From assembly GCF_000143985.1 (NCBI RefSeq), contig NC_014364.1:2852001-2916000 (forward strand): 64,000 bases of DNA, given 5' to 3'. This DNA is from Sediminispirochaeta smaragdinae DSM 11293. GTDB taxonomy: Bacteria > Spirochaetota > Spirochaetia > DSM-16054 > Sediminispirochaetaceae. A model generated the notes under the pieces. It did not search any database and was not told the origin of the DNA. It saw only the letters and a program-made list of their open reading frames with translations. Below are positions 1-9,219 of this stretch, one piece after another. The translations under genes and the position numbers were made by a program. Each line of letters begins with the position of its first letter. The stretch's first letter is position 1.

Positions 1-1254
1 CCTCAGGGTTCGGTAATCATCTTTCTTACGGTGATTGCGTTGGCCTTGTTTTTTATTCTCAGCACCATGGCCCAGACGGTCATCGTTCAGAATCAAATTG
101 GTGCCAGCGAATTGATCTGCGGCTGGAAAGAGATCAAAGATCGTATACTCATGGCCGACAGCATGGGGACCCCCCTCTCCCTTGAGGATCTGGAGATCGG
201 ATCCTATTCTCAGCTTCTCCGCACAACAACTGAACGTAAGGAATACCGGGCCCTGAGACGCATAGATTCTTCCCTCAACCTGACGATGACAAGTATTCTG
301 CTTCAATGGTCTATTATTCGCCAACAGATTGTTGTCATCATATCGGAACATGCTACGGGAGTCCCAGAACTCCTGGTAAAATACATGACATCACCGCAAG
401 TAAATTTTTTCGAAAAGAATCTTGCCAATTTTCGTTCCTATATTCTCTCATACAGCGAGCGACAACGGGCACTATTTAGTCTGCAATACCTTTTTGTGGC
501 CGCTGTCATCATACTGATACTGCTGTTGCTCGTGGGCAATGCCTTTAGTTCAAGGGAAAAGCAGCTACTAGACCGCAACATCCGAACCCTCACCCAATCA
601 CTTATCCAGATTTTGGAAGGTGAACGGAAAAAAATCGCCTATGATCTACATGATGAAGTAATACAGGAACTGGCCTCCCTTAAGATGGAGAGTGAAGCCA
701 TCGGTGAAGAGGCGGAAGAGATAGCGCCCCTCCTTGCAGACCGAATGAGGACCCTCAGTGATAGACTGCAGGCGGTGATTAAACAAACAAGAGATATCAG
801 CCTTAATTTGCGACCTCACGACCTTGATCACCTCGGTCTTGTGGGTGGAATACGGGCACTGTGCAGCGATTTTTCCAGACAATACGGTATAACGGTTCAG
901 TTTTCAGCAACAGGTATGGATGCGATTAAATACGATTTTACCATTGCCATCAACCTCTATCGCATTGTTCAGGAGAGCCTGAATAATACAAAAAAACATT
1001 CCGGTGCCAGTGAGGTTTCGGTAACACTCCTCGGTGCCAGTCCCGATATCATCTTAAGAATCAGAGACAACGGAAGTGGTTTTTCCCCATCCTCGATACT
1101 CTACAAACCTGGACGCGGCCCCTATCAAATCGGTATTACCGGTATCAGAGAACGGGTCAGGCTTCTTTCCGGAACATTCAAAATCGTCAGCAAAGAGGGA
1201 AGCGGCACAGAAATACGGATTACGGTGCCCGCCCTTGAAGAGGTTGCCTTGTGA
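1..1254 (+). CDS. Sensor histidine kinase, NarX/LiaS type (HisKA_3), 5' end outside window
   Basis: The reading frame is open to base 1, so the N-terminus lies upstream; an internal GTG at 31 is not a convincing start. The visible part begins inside a first membrane segment, continues through an extracytoplasmic region of about 130 residues, then a second membrane helix (about residues 150-170 counted from base 31). The HisKA_3 dimerisation box follows, with the phospho-accepting His in E-R-x-x-I-A-x-D-L-H-D-E (about residue 207). A HATPase_c domain has an N-box (ESLNN) and a G-box (RDNGSGF). Such kinases phosphorylate NarL/LuxR-type regulators; the partner is not in view. The stop overlaps the next start (TGATG), implying co-translation. 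Confidence 0.88.
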   Translation, partial: PQGSVIIFLTVIALALFFILSTMAQTVIVQNQIGASELICGWKEIKDRILMADSMGTPLSLEDLEIGSYSQLLRTTTERKEYRALRRIDSSLNLTMTSILLQWSIIRQQIVVIISEHATGVPELLVKYMTSPQVNFFEKNLANFRSYILSYSERQRALFSLQYLFVAAVIILILLLLVGNAFSSREKQLLDRNIRTLTQSLIQILEGERKKIAYDLHDEVIQELASLKMESEAIGEEAEEIAPLLADRMRTLSDRLQAVIKQTRDISLNLRPHDLDHLGLVGGIRALCSDFSRQYGITVQFSATGMDAIKYDFTIAINLYRIVQESLNNTKKHSGASEVSVTLLGASPDIILRIRDNGSGFSPSSILYKPGRGPYQIGITGIRERVRLLSGTFKIVSKEGSGTEIRITVPALEEVAL

Positions 1255-2285
1255 TGGGCTTAACAAGGCGGGGATCAAGGCTCATTTTCATCGGAAATCC
1301 CATGATCGACGTGGTGGCAAGGGCTTTTCCCTCGGGAATTTCCCTCCCGGATGGTGCATCCCGCCATCTTCCCATGGAGGAACTAAAACTGATCGAGGAA
1401 GCCTTAAACCGGCAAGGAACCTTGCTTTTTCGCGGTCCCTCCGGCGGCGCTTACAGTGCAGCTGCGGCTGCGGCGATCTATCATTCGAAGGTAACGCTGA
1501 TCGGATCAGCGGGAAGCGACGGGGAATATTTCAGGAAGGGAGCCGCTATGGGGAAATTCCGCTTTTTTGATCCGGTCGCCGCAGAAAGGGAATCGGGACA
1601 CAAGGCACTCCCCGCCGGTAGATTCATATCCTTCACGGAGGGCAAGACAGGTCCCTTTGCGAACCCGTCAGCGGCACTCTCCTTTCGGCAAAACCATGTC
1701 CCCCCAATCTCCAGGCGGGATATTCCCTTTTTCGAGGGGTTTCTGCTTTCACGGCTTCCGGCCTCCCTCACCGTCGGCTCAAGCCTTTGTGCCGTCGATC
1801 TTTCCGCCCCCTTCATTGCCGAAAGACTCCACGATCATATAGTTTCCCTTGAAAAGAAAAGCCGTTTGATACTCTTCGGCAACATCGAGGAGAGCGAACA
1901 TTTTTTTGATGTCGATTTCGGTTCTGGCAGGCAGCCGGGTTCGGCTCTACGAAAAGCCATCGATACATTTTGCAAACGCGGTCACCGCTACCTCCTGAAA
2001 ATGGGTGCACAGGGGGCATGGATGTTTCAAAGGGAAGAGGAAAAGCTTGAAGAGCGCTACATTCCTCCCCTATCCGCAAAAGAAATTCACCCGGTGAACA
2101 CAGGTGATGCATTTGCGGGAGCCTTTCTCGGAAGCATTGCGGCAGAACACTCCCTTCAAGAGGCGTTAGAGGCAGCGGCATATGCAGGAGCGGCGGTCGC
2201 CTCCGTTATCGGAAATATTGCCGGAGCTGGAAGCGATCAAACAGACAAAGCCTCGTATTCGGAAGGCGAAACGACAACGGTATAG
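1254..2285 (+). CDS. PfkB-family carbohydrate/nucleoside kinase, divergent anion hole
   Basis: About 343 residues. The N-terminal IFIGNPMIDVV strand and the C-terminal V-N-T-G-D-A-F-A-G-A-F segment mark a ribokinase-like (PfkB) fold that phosphorylates a small sugar or nucleoside with ATP. The usual D-T-x-G-A-G-D-x-F motif is altered: the catalytic Asp is kept but the G-A-G before it reads N-T-G, so the substrate or even the activity is uncertain. The ATG at 1254 overlaps the kinase stop above; an in-frame GTG at 1251 is also possible. The 3' end overlaps the convergent gene below by 49 bp. Confidence 0.75.
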   Translation: MGLTRRGSRLIFIGNPMIDVVARAFPSGISLPDGASRHLPMEELKLIEEALNRQGTLLFRGPSGGAYSAAAAAAIYHSKVTLIGSAGSDGEYFRKGAAMGKFRFFDPVAAERESGHKALPAGRFISFTEGKTGPFANPSAALSFRQNHVPPISRRDIPFFEGFLLSRLPASLTVGSSLCAVDLSAPFIAERLHDHIVSLEKKSRLILFGNIEESEHFFDVDFGSGRQPGSALRKAIDTFCKRGHRYLLKMGAQGAWMFQREEEKLEERYIPPLSAKEIHPVNTGDAFAGAFLGSIAAEHSLQEALEAAAYAGAAVASVIGNIAGAGSDQTDKASYSEGETTTV

Positions 2286-3829
2286 CGTTTGAGAATTGCT
2301 ACCAAGAGATCGAGGCTTTCTTCGATATCCCGGAATCGTTCCTGGATATTTCGTTTTTCAACCCCTTCGATGGCCCGTATATTGGTAACGATCCCCGGCT
2401 GTCGCTGTTTTGCATCACGATTCAGTAGCATAACAAAGCGATAGAGCTTACCAAAAAGGGCTCCACTCTGCTTAACCAACTCGGCAGCTTCTTTATCGAG
2501 AATTTTTTGATACTCTTCAAGGGCGGTGCGGTCCTCGGCGGAAATTTCGTCGGATTGTAAAAGTGATGTAGCCTCTTTGTCTCCGATCGTACGGTCCCCG
2601 ATAGGTACATCACCTGCAAAGGTACAAAAGGCCTTCAAATTCGTTTCAAGCCCTTCGGCATCGCTCATGATGCGCACCAGACGCTGGCCCAATGTCGGAT
2701 CGGGGAAAAACCCCTCATCAAGGAGCTTTGCAAGCTCACGGGAAATCGAAGGGCGGTAGATGGCTTCCAAGAAGTTCATCACCGTTTCAAGGGGCAGGAC
2801 ATAACGAAAGCCTACAAAGCCGGCTGCAAGAAGAAGACGATCAATACCCACCCCATATTCCTTCAACGGTCTGTAGGGAATACCGAGAAAGAGCTTCTCC
2901 GCAATCGGTCGAAGCTTTTTCTCTTTTACCGACTTCTCCAACCGAAAGCGGTCCTGTAGAAATTTTTCTTTGATACGTTGAATCTCGTGTAGCTGACTAT
3001 TCTCAGGTTTCGGATAGGTAGAGGGCTGAAAAGCAGCATCCTCTTTTGCGATCTGGAGGAGAAGGAGCAATTCCTCGGCCGAAAATCCCCTTTCCCTGGC
3101 CTCACGCAGATGATAGAGCCGCTGTTCCAGGGTATCCGAGGCCTCATCTCCACTGAGAATCGATATATCCCTTTCAAAGGAAATCGATACCTCGAATTCC
3201 TCCCAGATATAATAGAAGTCAAGAAGCTCTTCCTCAACCTGTGCCAAGGCGATCGGTGAAAATGCCGAAACATAGCGGGGATTGAGTATACTAAATGACG
3301 GATCGAATTGTACCAATAGACCCTGGAAATCATAGCGGAGTAACTCGGCAAAAAGCAAAAGATGGAAAAAGCCATCCGAAAAACCGGAAAAATGATCACC
3401 GGAGAGGAGCGTAAACAACGACTCAAAACGTAGATCAAGCCTTTCAAGGACGGCAAAGGGATCTAAAGAGGAGGACACCTCAGCTTTCATTTTTTCGTAT
3501 GAGAGAGATTCCAACAGCGCAACCGCCTCATCATCCATCCAGGAACGAAACAAAGCTCCGGCTATCTTCTCCGTCGCCTGCTCATCCCGGCCAAAGGCAG
3601 AAAGGCGGGAGAATTCCCCGGCAAAGCTGTGGACACTTCGAGCCAGCTTCAGCATGGCTGAAGCGAATCCTTCCCCAAGACGCTTTCCTGAGGAATCAAG
3701 CCAATCAGGATGGCGTTCTCTAAGGCTTTTTATAATGGCTTTTCGCTGCTTATGCTTATACCACTCCTCCTCGCTGCCCCAGAAAATTCTGGCAAAGAGT
3801 TTCAGCAGGAAATCAAATAGCGAAGCCAT
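2237..3829 (-). CDS. Conserved spirochaete protein of unknown function (DUF5312-like)
   Basis: A 530-residue protein starting MASLFDFLLKLF, mostly helical and rich in charged residues, with no catalytic motif or signal peptide that I recognise. It recalls a family restricted to spirochaetes (I believe DUF5312), but that is memory, not a search. The frame is open further upstream, but those codons lie inside cdd and read as non-protein-like sequence, so I chose the ATG at 3829, 10 bp after the cdd stop. It is probably co-transcribed with cdd. Its last 16 codons overlap the convergent kinase gene. Confidence 0.7.
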   Translation of the reverse strand: MASLFDFLLKLFARIFWGSEEEWYKHKQRKAIIKSLRERHPDWLDSSGKRLGEGFASAMLKLARSVHSFAGEFSRLSAFGRDEQATEKIAGALFRSWMDDEAVALLESLSYEKMKAEVSSSLDPFAVLERLDLRFESLFTLLSGDHFSGFSDGFFHLLLFAELLRYDFQGLLVQFDPSFSILNPRYVSAFSPIALAQVEEELLDFYYIWEEFEVSISFERDISILSGDEASDTLEQRLYHLREARERGFSAEELLLLLQIAKEDAAFQPSTYPKPENSQLHEIQRIKEKFLQDRFRLEKSVKEKKLRPIAEKLFLGIPYRPLKEYGVGIDRLLLAAGFVGFRYVLPLETVMNFLEAIYRPSISRELAKLLDEGFFPDPTLGQRLVRIMSDAEGLETNLKAFCTFAGDVPIGDRTIGDKEATSLLQSDEISAEDRTALEEYQKILDKEAAELVKQSGALFGKLYRFVMLLNRDAKQRQPGIVTNIRAIEGVEKRNIQERFRDIEESLDLLVAILKRYTVVVSPSEYEALSV

Positions 3830-3839
3830 TGTCGTTTGG

Positions 3840-4238
3840 CTATTCCGGTATGCTGTTAAATGGAACAGGAAGTAATTCGCCGAAGGTGTAGGTGTGTACA
3901 ATCCCGGAAAGGTTTGCAACATACACGGGAGTCTCTGTCGAGCAAAATTCGGAAAGCACCTGAAGGCAAACGGCACAAGGTACAGCGGCTTGTGCGGCAT
4001 CACTGACCACCAGTAGGGCCTTGACGGAAAGGCCCCCCTCCTCCGATATTGCTTTCATCACTGCACCGCGTTCGGCACATATGGTGGCGCCGTAGCTTGC
4101 ATTTTCCACGTTGCATCCACTGTACACCGTTTTGGAAGCACTACTTACCAGGGCTGCACCGACCTTAAAACCAGAATAGGGTGCATAGGCGTTCTCCCTT
4201 GCGGCAAGCGCCGCTTCCAAAAGCTCACTCGTCTTCAT
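3840..4238 (-). CDS. cdd: Cytidine deaminase
   Basis: 132 residues, the usual length of the homotetrameric class. The zinc site is complete: Cys54 and the catalytic Glu56 in C-A-E-R-G-A, then Cys88 and Cys91 in P-C-A-V-C. The N-V-E-N-A-S-Y-G substrate loop is intact. It deaminates cytidine and deoxycytidine to uridine and deoxyuridine in the cytoplasm. Lying just downstream of a BMP-type nucleoside importer, it fits nucleoside salvage. It is followed after 10 bp by the 530-residue spirochaete protein. Confidence 0.96.
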   Translation of the reverse strand: MKTSELLEAALAARENAYAPYSGFKVGAALVSSASKTVYSGCNVENASYGATICAERGAVMKAISEEGGLSVKALLVVSDAAQAAVPCAVCLQVLSEFCSTETPVYVANLSGIVHTYTFGELLPVPFNSIPE

Positions 4239-4303
4239 AAAAGCCCTCTTTCATTTTTTCGGGGAAAAGGTGGCAACTATTTTCTTCCGACCCGTCGTTT
4301 CTG

Positions 4304-5497
4304 TCAAGATGCGCCGCTCCACCATCGCATAATAGCATCATATCCCTTCACGGCCTTACGGAGCTCTTCAATCTCAAGATACTCATCATTAATATGGGCG
4401 CACTCCTCTCTGCCAGGTCCAAAGCCGAGGGTGGGAATGCCCGCTATTCCGCAGCTCCAACTGCCGTTTGTACAGAAGCGATAGGTGCCCTCCCCCTCAA
4501 GAACTCCCGCCTTCGAAAGAACCGCCGAAATAGTTCGGCGAAAGGGGTCATCCTCTGAAAGCAACCACGCAGGGGGTGCCTTTTCAATCTCTTCCTTTTT
4601 ACCATCGGAACCCAGATATGATCCCTTTGCAATCTGGACCTCCGCCCTGTACTTCGGCTCTTTTCTCTCAAATGCCGCAATATGCTCCCGATATCTGGAA
4701 AGAACAGAGCTACCGGTCTCTCCCGGAAGGGTTCTACGATCAATGGTTACACGACATCGAGCAGGAAGGACCGATGCTCCGGGATATGGAGAAGAGAGTA
4801 TATCGGTTACAACCCCGATACCCGGCCCCAAAACGGGATCGACAGGAACCTCCATCTCATTCAGCGAGCTAAGCAAGCCGACCATTGCATCAACGGCGTT
4901 CACTCCCGCTTCAGGCGAAGAAGAATGAGCCGACGTACCGATGGTCGTCAATTCGATTTCAACACGACCCCGCTGTCCATACATCAATCGTCTTTTACTT
5001 GCTTCGCCGATAATAACCCCTTCAACCGAATATCCGGCAGAATGCAGTGCAGTGACCACCTTTCCGAGGGTAAAACCTTCAAAAAGCTCTTCTCCTGCGG
5101 TACCGCAGACGACTATACCGGAACCAGGGAGTTCCCCCTTCTCATCGACAAGTAAAGCTGCTGCGGCGATCATGGCGGCCAAAGCCCCTTTCATGTCTGA
5201 GGAGCCCCGGCCGTAAAGTTTTCCGTCGCGTACGGAGGCAGTGAAAGGATCGCTGCTCCAGAGCGAAGCGTCGGCATCGACCGTATCGATATGCCCGTCG
5301 AAAAGCAAAAGTCGTTTATTTTTTCCAGGAAACAGAGCTATGAGGCTACCCCAGCCATCTATAGAACAGTCGCAGCCTCGACAAGTGGCAAGCTGATTTT
5401 GCAGAAAAGCAGCAAGTCTCGATTCTGATCCGCTTACACTCGGAATCGAAACCATCTGCTTTGCCAATTCAACGGAATCACTAAGAATTGAATTCAT
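4304..5497 (-). CDS. M20-family metallopeptidase/deacylase (ArgE/DapE-like)
   Basis: 397 residues. The family's di-zinc motifs are present in order: D-G-H-I-D-T-V, then G-R-G-S-S-D-M-K-G, and the catalytic pair in G-T-A-G-E-E. The S-A-H-S-S-S-P-E-A-G segment marks the lid/dimerisation domain. It hydrolyses an N-acyl or peptide bond of a small substrate; specificity cannot be read from sequence, though YgeY/ArgE-like deacylases are closest in feel. I chose the ATG at 5497, preceded by GGAGG at 5 nt, rather than the upstream in-frame ATGs. A strong terminator separates it from the nucleoside transporter genes upstream, so it may have its own promoter or live on readthrough. Confidence 0.85.
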   Translation of the reverse strand: MNSILSDSVELAKQMVSIPSVSGSESRLAAFLQNQLATCRGCDCSIDGWGSLIALFPGKNKRLLLFDGHIDTVDADASLWSSDPFTASVRDGKLYGRGSSDMKGALAAMIAAAALLVDEKGELPGSGIVVCGTAGEELFEGFTLGKVVTALHSAGYSVEGVIIGEASKRRLMYGQRGRVEIELTTIGTSAHSSSPEAGVNAVDAMVGLLSSLNEMEVPVDPVLGPGIGVVTDILSSPYPGASVLPARCRVTIDRRTLPGETGSSVLSRYREHIAAFERKEPKYRAEVQIAKGSYLGSDGKKEEIEKAPPAWLLSEDDPFRRTISAVLSKAGVLEGEGTYRFCTNGSWSCGIAGIPTLGFGPGREECAHINDEYLEIEELRKAVKGYDAIMRWWSGAS

Positions 5498-5518
5498 ACG
5501 TTCCTCCATCATATACAC

Positions 5519-5554
5519 AAAAAGAAACCGGTTGTAGCATAGCCAACCGGTTTC
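5519..5554 (-). terminator. Intrinsic terminator of the nucleoside ABC operon
   Basis: Perfect 11-bp stem, GAAACCGGTTG (5524-5534) against CAACCGGTTTC (5544-5554), with a 9-nt loop. On the minus strand it is followed directly by five Ts (5519-5523). It sits between the last permease stop (5576) and the peptidase start (5497). Confidence 0.88.
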
Positions 5555-5575
5555 AAAGGTACAAGATCCGATCTT

Positions 5576-6508
5576 CTATTCTTCGAGAATATATGGATCT
5601 CCCCACGCCTTCGGAGCCACTCCGGAGCCGGCAATCAAAAAAGCAATCAAGGTAAGAAGATACGGCATCATAAGAGGGAACTGATAGGGAATGGAACTTC
5701 CCATGGCTTGAAGATTAAGTTGAAAGGCATCGACAATACCGAAAAAGAAGACCGTCAGGGCTGTGTATAAAGGATGGAAACGGCCGAGAATAATCGCCGC
5801 AAAACCAATATAGCCTTTTCCTGCAATCATGTTGTCGACAAAAAGCCCCAGGTCACCTATGGTCTGGCTTGCCCCCCCGATGGCAGCGAAAGCCGAAGCC
5901 CAAAGAATCGAAATGTAACGTATTTTATGGACCTTTATCCCCATGGTTTCGGCTGCTTTTGGATTTTCCCCCACCGCACGAATCTTCAAGCCCCAGTTTG
6001 TCTTAAAAAAGATGATATAGACGACGGGAACCAAAATATAGGCAATGTAGGTAAAAGGATTTTGCCGAAAGAGAACACCAATGATGGGGATGGATGAGAG
6101 TCCCGGAATGGCAACCGCCATAAGACGCTGCCCCATAAGCTGTTGTGTATGGGCTCCGAAAAGAACACGGGAAAAGGCTCCGGTGATGCCAAGGCCAAGG
6201 ATATTGACGGAAACACTCACCACTACCTGATCAACTGCAAGCGTAACGGTACAGAACGCATAGACCAGAGCAATGATCATATTAAACAGTACCGCTAATA
6301 TAATTCCCTGCACCGCCCCAAGGTAGTAGCTGCCGAGAAACCCAAAAAAGGCGCCCATCAACATAAAGCCCTCAAGTCCGAGAAAAAGCACCCCGCTACG
6401 CTCGGAAAAGATACCGCCCATGGCAGCAAGCAAAAGGGGCGTTGCAAGGCGAATACAGGAAGCCAAAAAATCCTGCGAAAAGATCATGTGTATGAGTTCG
6501 CTAAACAT
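5576..6508 (-). CDS. Nucleoside ABC transporter permease, BMP system (NupQ/YufQ-like)
   Basis: 310 residues, very hydrophobic, about 8-9 membrane helices. The signature loop E-N-P-K-A-A-E-T-M-G-I, which contacts the ATPase, identifies the RbsC/BmpFG permease superfamily. It is the second permease of a hetero-dimeric channel whose partner is the upstream gene, with which it overlaps by 8 bp. Its neighbours make nucleoside import the likely role. Confidence 0.88.
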   Translation of the reverse strand: MFSELIHMIFSQDFLASCIRLATPLLLAAMGGIFSERSGVLFLGLEGFMLMGAFFGFLGSYYLGAVQGIILAVLFNMIIALVYAFCTVTLAVDQVVVSVSVNILGLGITGAFSRVLFGAHTQQLMGQRLMAVAIPGLSSIPIIGVLFRQNPFTYIAYILVPVVYIIFFKTNWGLKIRAVGENPKAAETMGIKVHKIRYISILWASAFAAIGGASQTIGDLGLFVDNMIAGKGYIGFAAIILGRFHPLYTALTVFFFGIVDAFQLNLQAMGSSIPYQFPLMMPYLLTLIAFLIAGSGVAPKAWGDPYILEE

Positions 6509-7571
6509 TCTGAAGTCTCCTTTTCAGCCTGCGAAAGAAACGCGGCATTCCCTGGGCCGCAATGACAAAAATAATTGCCAAAGCCTGGATGATATAGATA
6601 AATGAGACGGGAATCCCGAAATCGATTTGCAGCCCACTCGCGGCGTTGCGAAGAGCACCGAAAAAGAAGGAAGAAAAGATGATACCCACAGGATTGAGAT
6701 TGGCCAGCAAAGCAACGGCGATGGCATCATAACCGTAACCAGGCGAAAAGCCTTCCATAAGACGTCGATGAACACCGAGGACCTCCACCGATCCTGCAAG
6801 ACCGGCCAAAGCCCCGGAGACAAGCATGGAAAGTACAAGAATCTTCCGGTAGTCGATTCCCGCATAAAGGGCCCCTTCCGGATTGAATCCTACCGCCCTG
6901 ATCTTAAAACCAAAGGTGGTTTTGTAGAGGATCACCCACACAATGACAACCATGAGAATGAAAACCCAAATTCCCTGGTGCAGGGTATAGCCTCGAATTA
7001 CCTTATGCAGTAATGCGGTATCAGGGAAGGCGTCGGTCTGGGGATAGTAAGCACCCTCCGCTTTTAAAGGCCCCTGGAGAAAAAAACTGACAAGCAAGAT
7101 GGCCACATAATTGAGCAGCATGGTAACAACAATTTCATTAAAGCCTTTATAAGCCTTTAGGATACCCGGTAAAAGTGCCCAGAGGGCCCCCATGATCATA
7201 CCACAGATGAGAACCACCGGCAGTAAGAGGGGGGATGATTCAAGAAAACCGCTGGTAGCGACAACGGCTGTGGCAAGGGCGGCAAGCTGAAGCTGTCCCT
7301 CGGCACCTATATTGAAGATACCTGCACTGTAGCTAAGAGCAATTGCAAGACCGGTGAAACCGAGGGGAATGGCGAATACAAGGCTTTGCGAAAAATTATT
7401 CAGGTTGCCGAATGCCCCATAGAAAAGCTGTCCCATAACGGTAAAAAGACTTCGGTCTTTGTTCACAATTACCAAGGATCCGACAAGCATTCCGATCAGG
7501 ACCCCGATCACGGGAATGACAACGGTTCGGAGCCTACTCCACTGTAATAGTTCTCGTAATTTTTCTTTCAT
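6501..7571 (-). CDS. Nucleoside ABC transporter permease, BMP system (NupP/YufP-like)
   Basis: 356 residues. A basic N-terminus precedes about nine membrane helices. The coupling loop N-P-E-G-A-L-Y-A-G-I-D corresponds to the permease loop that docks on the ATPase. The start overlaps the ATPase stop by 4 bp and the end overlaps the second permease by 8 bp, as expected for subunits made in fixed ratio. It is longer than its partner at the N-terminus, as in known NupP/YufP proteins. Confidence 0.88.
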   Translation of the reverse strand: MKEKLRELLQWSRLRTVVIPVIGVLIGMLVGSLVIVNKDRSLFTVMGQLFYGAFGNLNNFSQSLVFAIPLGFTGLAIALSYSAGIFNIGAEGQLQLAALATAVVATSGFLESSPLLLPVVLICGMIMGALWALLPGILKAYKGFNEIVVTMLLNYVAILLVSFFLQGPLKAEGAYYPQTDAFPDTALLHKVIRGYTLHQGIWVFILMVVIVWVILYKTTFGFKIRAVGFNPEGALYAGIDYRKILVLSMLVSGALAGLAGSVEVLGVHRRLMEGFSPGYGYDAIAVALLANLNPVGIIFSSFFFGALRNAASGLQIDFGIPVSFIYIIQALAIIFVIAAQGMPRFFRRLKRRLQNV

Positions 7572-9112
7572 AGCTGTACACGCTCCGTCTCATCGCAGCT
7601 GCCTGGAACCTTCCTACCAGCCATCTGCAGACCAATCTCCATGGGATCGACATGATGACCGACAAGTGAGCCGGTAAACTGCCCCTCGTAGATAACCTCA
7701 ATCCGATCGGAAAGCGAAAGGATTTCATCGAGCTCGGTAGAGATGAGCAGTATAGCGGCACCTGCATCTCGCTGCTTGACAAGTTCCGCCCGAACAAACT
7801 CTATTGCCGAAATATCAAGTCCGCGGGTCGGCTGGACCGCAATGATGAGCTTCGGTTTTTGCTCGAATTCCCGTGCGAGAATGACCTTCTGCTGGTTACC
7901 GCCGGAGAGCTGCTTTGCATAGGTTTCAGGAACACATCCTCGTACATCATAGGATGCTATAAGGCGTTTCGCATATTCTTTGATGACTCTTCTTTTAAGA
8001 AAACCGAATTGGGAGAATTTGTGGTTGGAAATCTCTTTTACCACCATATTATCCTGAACGGGATAATTCAATATCAAACCTGTTCGTTGACGGTCGGGAG
8101 GAATGTGGGAAACATTCTTACCATGCAACTTTGCAGTGGACCAGTTCGTCGTCTCCTCATCAAGAATTTCGATTTTCCCGGAGGTCACGGGAGCAAGTCC
8201 TGTCAGGGCATTACCAAGCTCGAGTTGACCATTCCCATCAACACCGGCAATACCGAGGACCTCGCCGCTACGTATTTCAAAAGAGAGGCCGCGAACAGCC
8301 TCTACGCCCATGCTTCCCTTCACATGAAGGTCCTGGACCCTAAGGACAACATCTCCGACCTTTTTTGTCGGCTCCGCCTCCTTGAGAAAGACTTCCCGGC
8401 CGACCATCATCTTTGCAAGCTCTGACTCGCTGGTATCCTTCACGGCAACATTACCAACAACCTTACCATCCCTCAGAACCGTAACCGAATCACAAATTGT
8501 CATCACCTCCCCAAGTTTGTGAGTGATGAAAAGAATAGTTCTCCCTTCTTTCTTGAAGAGCTTGATGATTTCAAAGAATTCAAGAACCTCATTTGGGGTC
8601 AGTACCGCAGTAGGTTCATCAAAAATCATGATGTTTGAATGTCTGTAAAGTACTTTTAGTATTTCGACACGCTGTTGAAGTCCAACGGAGAGATCCCCTA
8701 TAACGGCGTTTGGATTGATACAAAAATTATATCGATCGGAAAGCTCTTGTATCTTTTCCGCTGCCCCATGATAGTCAACCCAGGGGCCTTTTCCGCTTTT
8801 CAAACCAAGAATGACATTCTCGGTTACCGTCAACTTCTGAATCAGCATAAAATGCTGATTAACCATCCCAATTCCCAGGCGAATAGCATCTTCACAGTTG
8901 CCGATATAGACCGGTTTTCCATCGACCAGGATTTCTCCCGAATCCATTCCGTATAATCCATACAGACAACTCATCAGGGTTGATTTACCGGCACCATTTT
9001 CGCCGAGCAGAGCCCGAACCTCGCCTTTTTCAACCTGAAGAGAAACCTTATCGTTCGCCAATACCCGGGAAAACCTTTTGGTAAGATCCTTGATCTCTAG
9101 AATCGGTGCCAC
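7568..9112 (-). CDS. Nucleoside/sugar ABC transporter ATP-binding protein, double cassette (NupO/RbsA-like)
   Basis: 514 residues with two ATPase halves. The first has Walker A G-E-N-G-A-G-K-S-T (about residue 36), signature L-S-V-G-L-Q-Q-R and Walker B I-M-I-F-D-E-P-T. The second half has a degenerate Walker A (G-V-D-G-N-G-Q-L) but a good signature L-S-G-G-N-Q-Q-K; its Walker B Asp/Glu positions read Q-P-T (IAVQPT), typical of the inactive second site in BMP/RbsA-type ATPases. It powers import by the two permeases below. Confidence 0.92.
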   Translation of the reverse strand: MAPILEIKDLTKRFSRVLANDKVSLQVEKGEVRALLGENGAGKSTLMSCLYGLYGMDSGEILVDGKPVYIGNCEDAIRLGIGMVNQHFMLIQKLTVTENVILGLKSGKGPWVDYHGAAEKIQELSDRYNFCINPNAVIGDLSVGLQQRVEILKVLYRHSNIMIFDEPTAVLTPNEVLEFFEIIKLFKKEGRTILFITHKLGEVMTICDSVTVLRDGKVVGNVAVKDTSESELAKMMVGREVFLKEAEPTKKVGDVVLRVQDLHVKGSMGVEAVRGLSFEIRSGEVLGIAGVDGNGQLELGNALTGLAPVTSGKIEILDEETTNWSTAKLHGKNVSHIPPDRQRTGLILNYPVQDNMVVKEISNHKFSQFGFLKRRVIKEYAKRLIASYDVRGCVPETYAKQLSGGNQQKVILAREFEQKPKLIIAVQPTRGLDISAIEFVRAELVKQRDAGAAILLISTELDEILSLSDRIEVIYEGQFTGSLVGHHVDPMEIGLQMAGRKVPGSCDETERVQL

Positions 9113-9151
9113 AATACCGTCCTTCCAAATCTGTTTTCGACGTGTGGATAT

Positions 9152-9191
9152 TTGCAGACAGGACGCACAGGTATACGCGCCCCGTCTGCAA
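9152..9191 (-). other. Intercistronic stem-loop between binding-protein and ATPase genes
   Basis: Arms TTGCAGAC (9152-9159) and GTCTGCAA (9184-9191). The stem probably extends inward through partly paired GGACGC/GCGCCC. It lies in the 107-bp gap after the binding-protein gene. On the minus strand no T-run follows, so it is more likely a 3' mRNA stabiliser or attenuator than a full terminator, which would raise binding-protein levels over the membrane subunits. Confidence 0.6.
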
Positions 9192-9219
9192 TTTTACGTG
9201 ATTGATTTTGGTGAAAGGG

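Noticed and set aside
3830-4003. N-terminal extension of the 530-residue protein into cdd
   Set aside because: The extra 58 codons lie inside cdd on the same strand in another frame and read as Pro/Phe/Arg-rich non-protein sequence; ATG 3829 right after the cdd stop is better.
7859-8425. 188-codon plus-strand open frame
   Set aside because: It is the reverse-strand shadow of the double-cassette ATPase gene, whose Walker and signature motifs are unambiguous.
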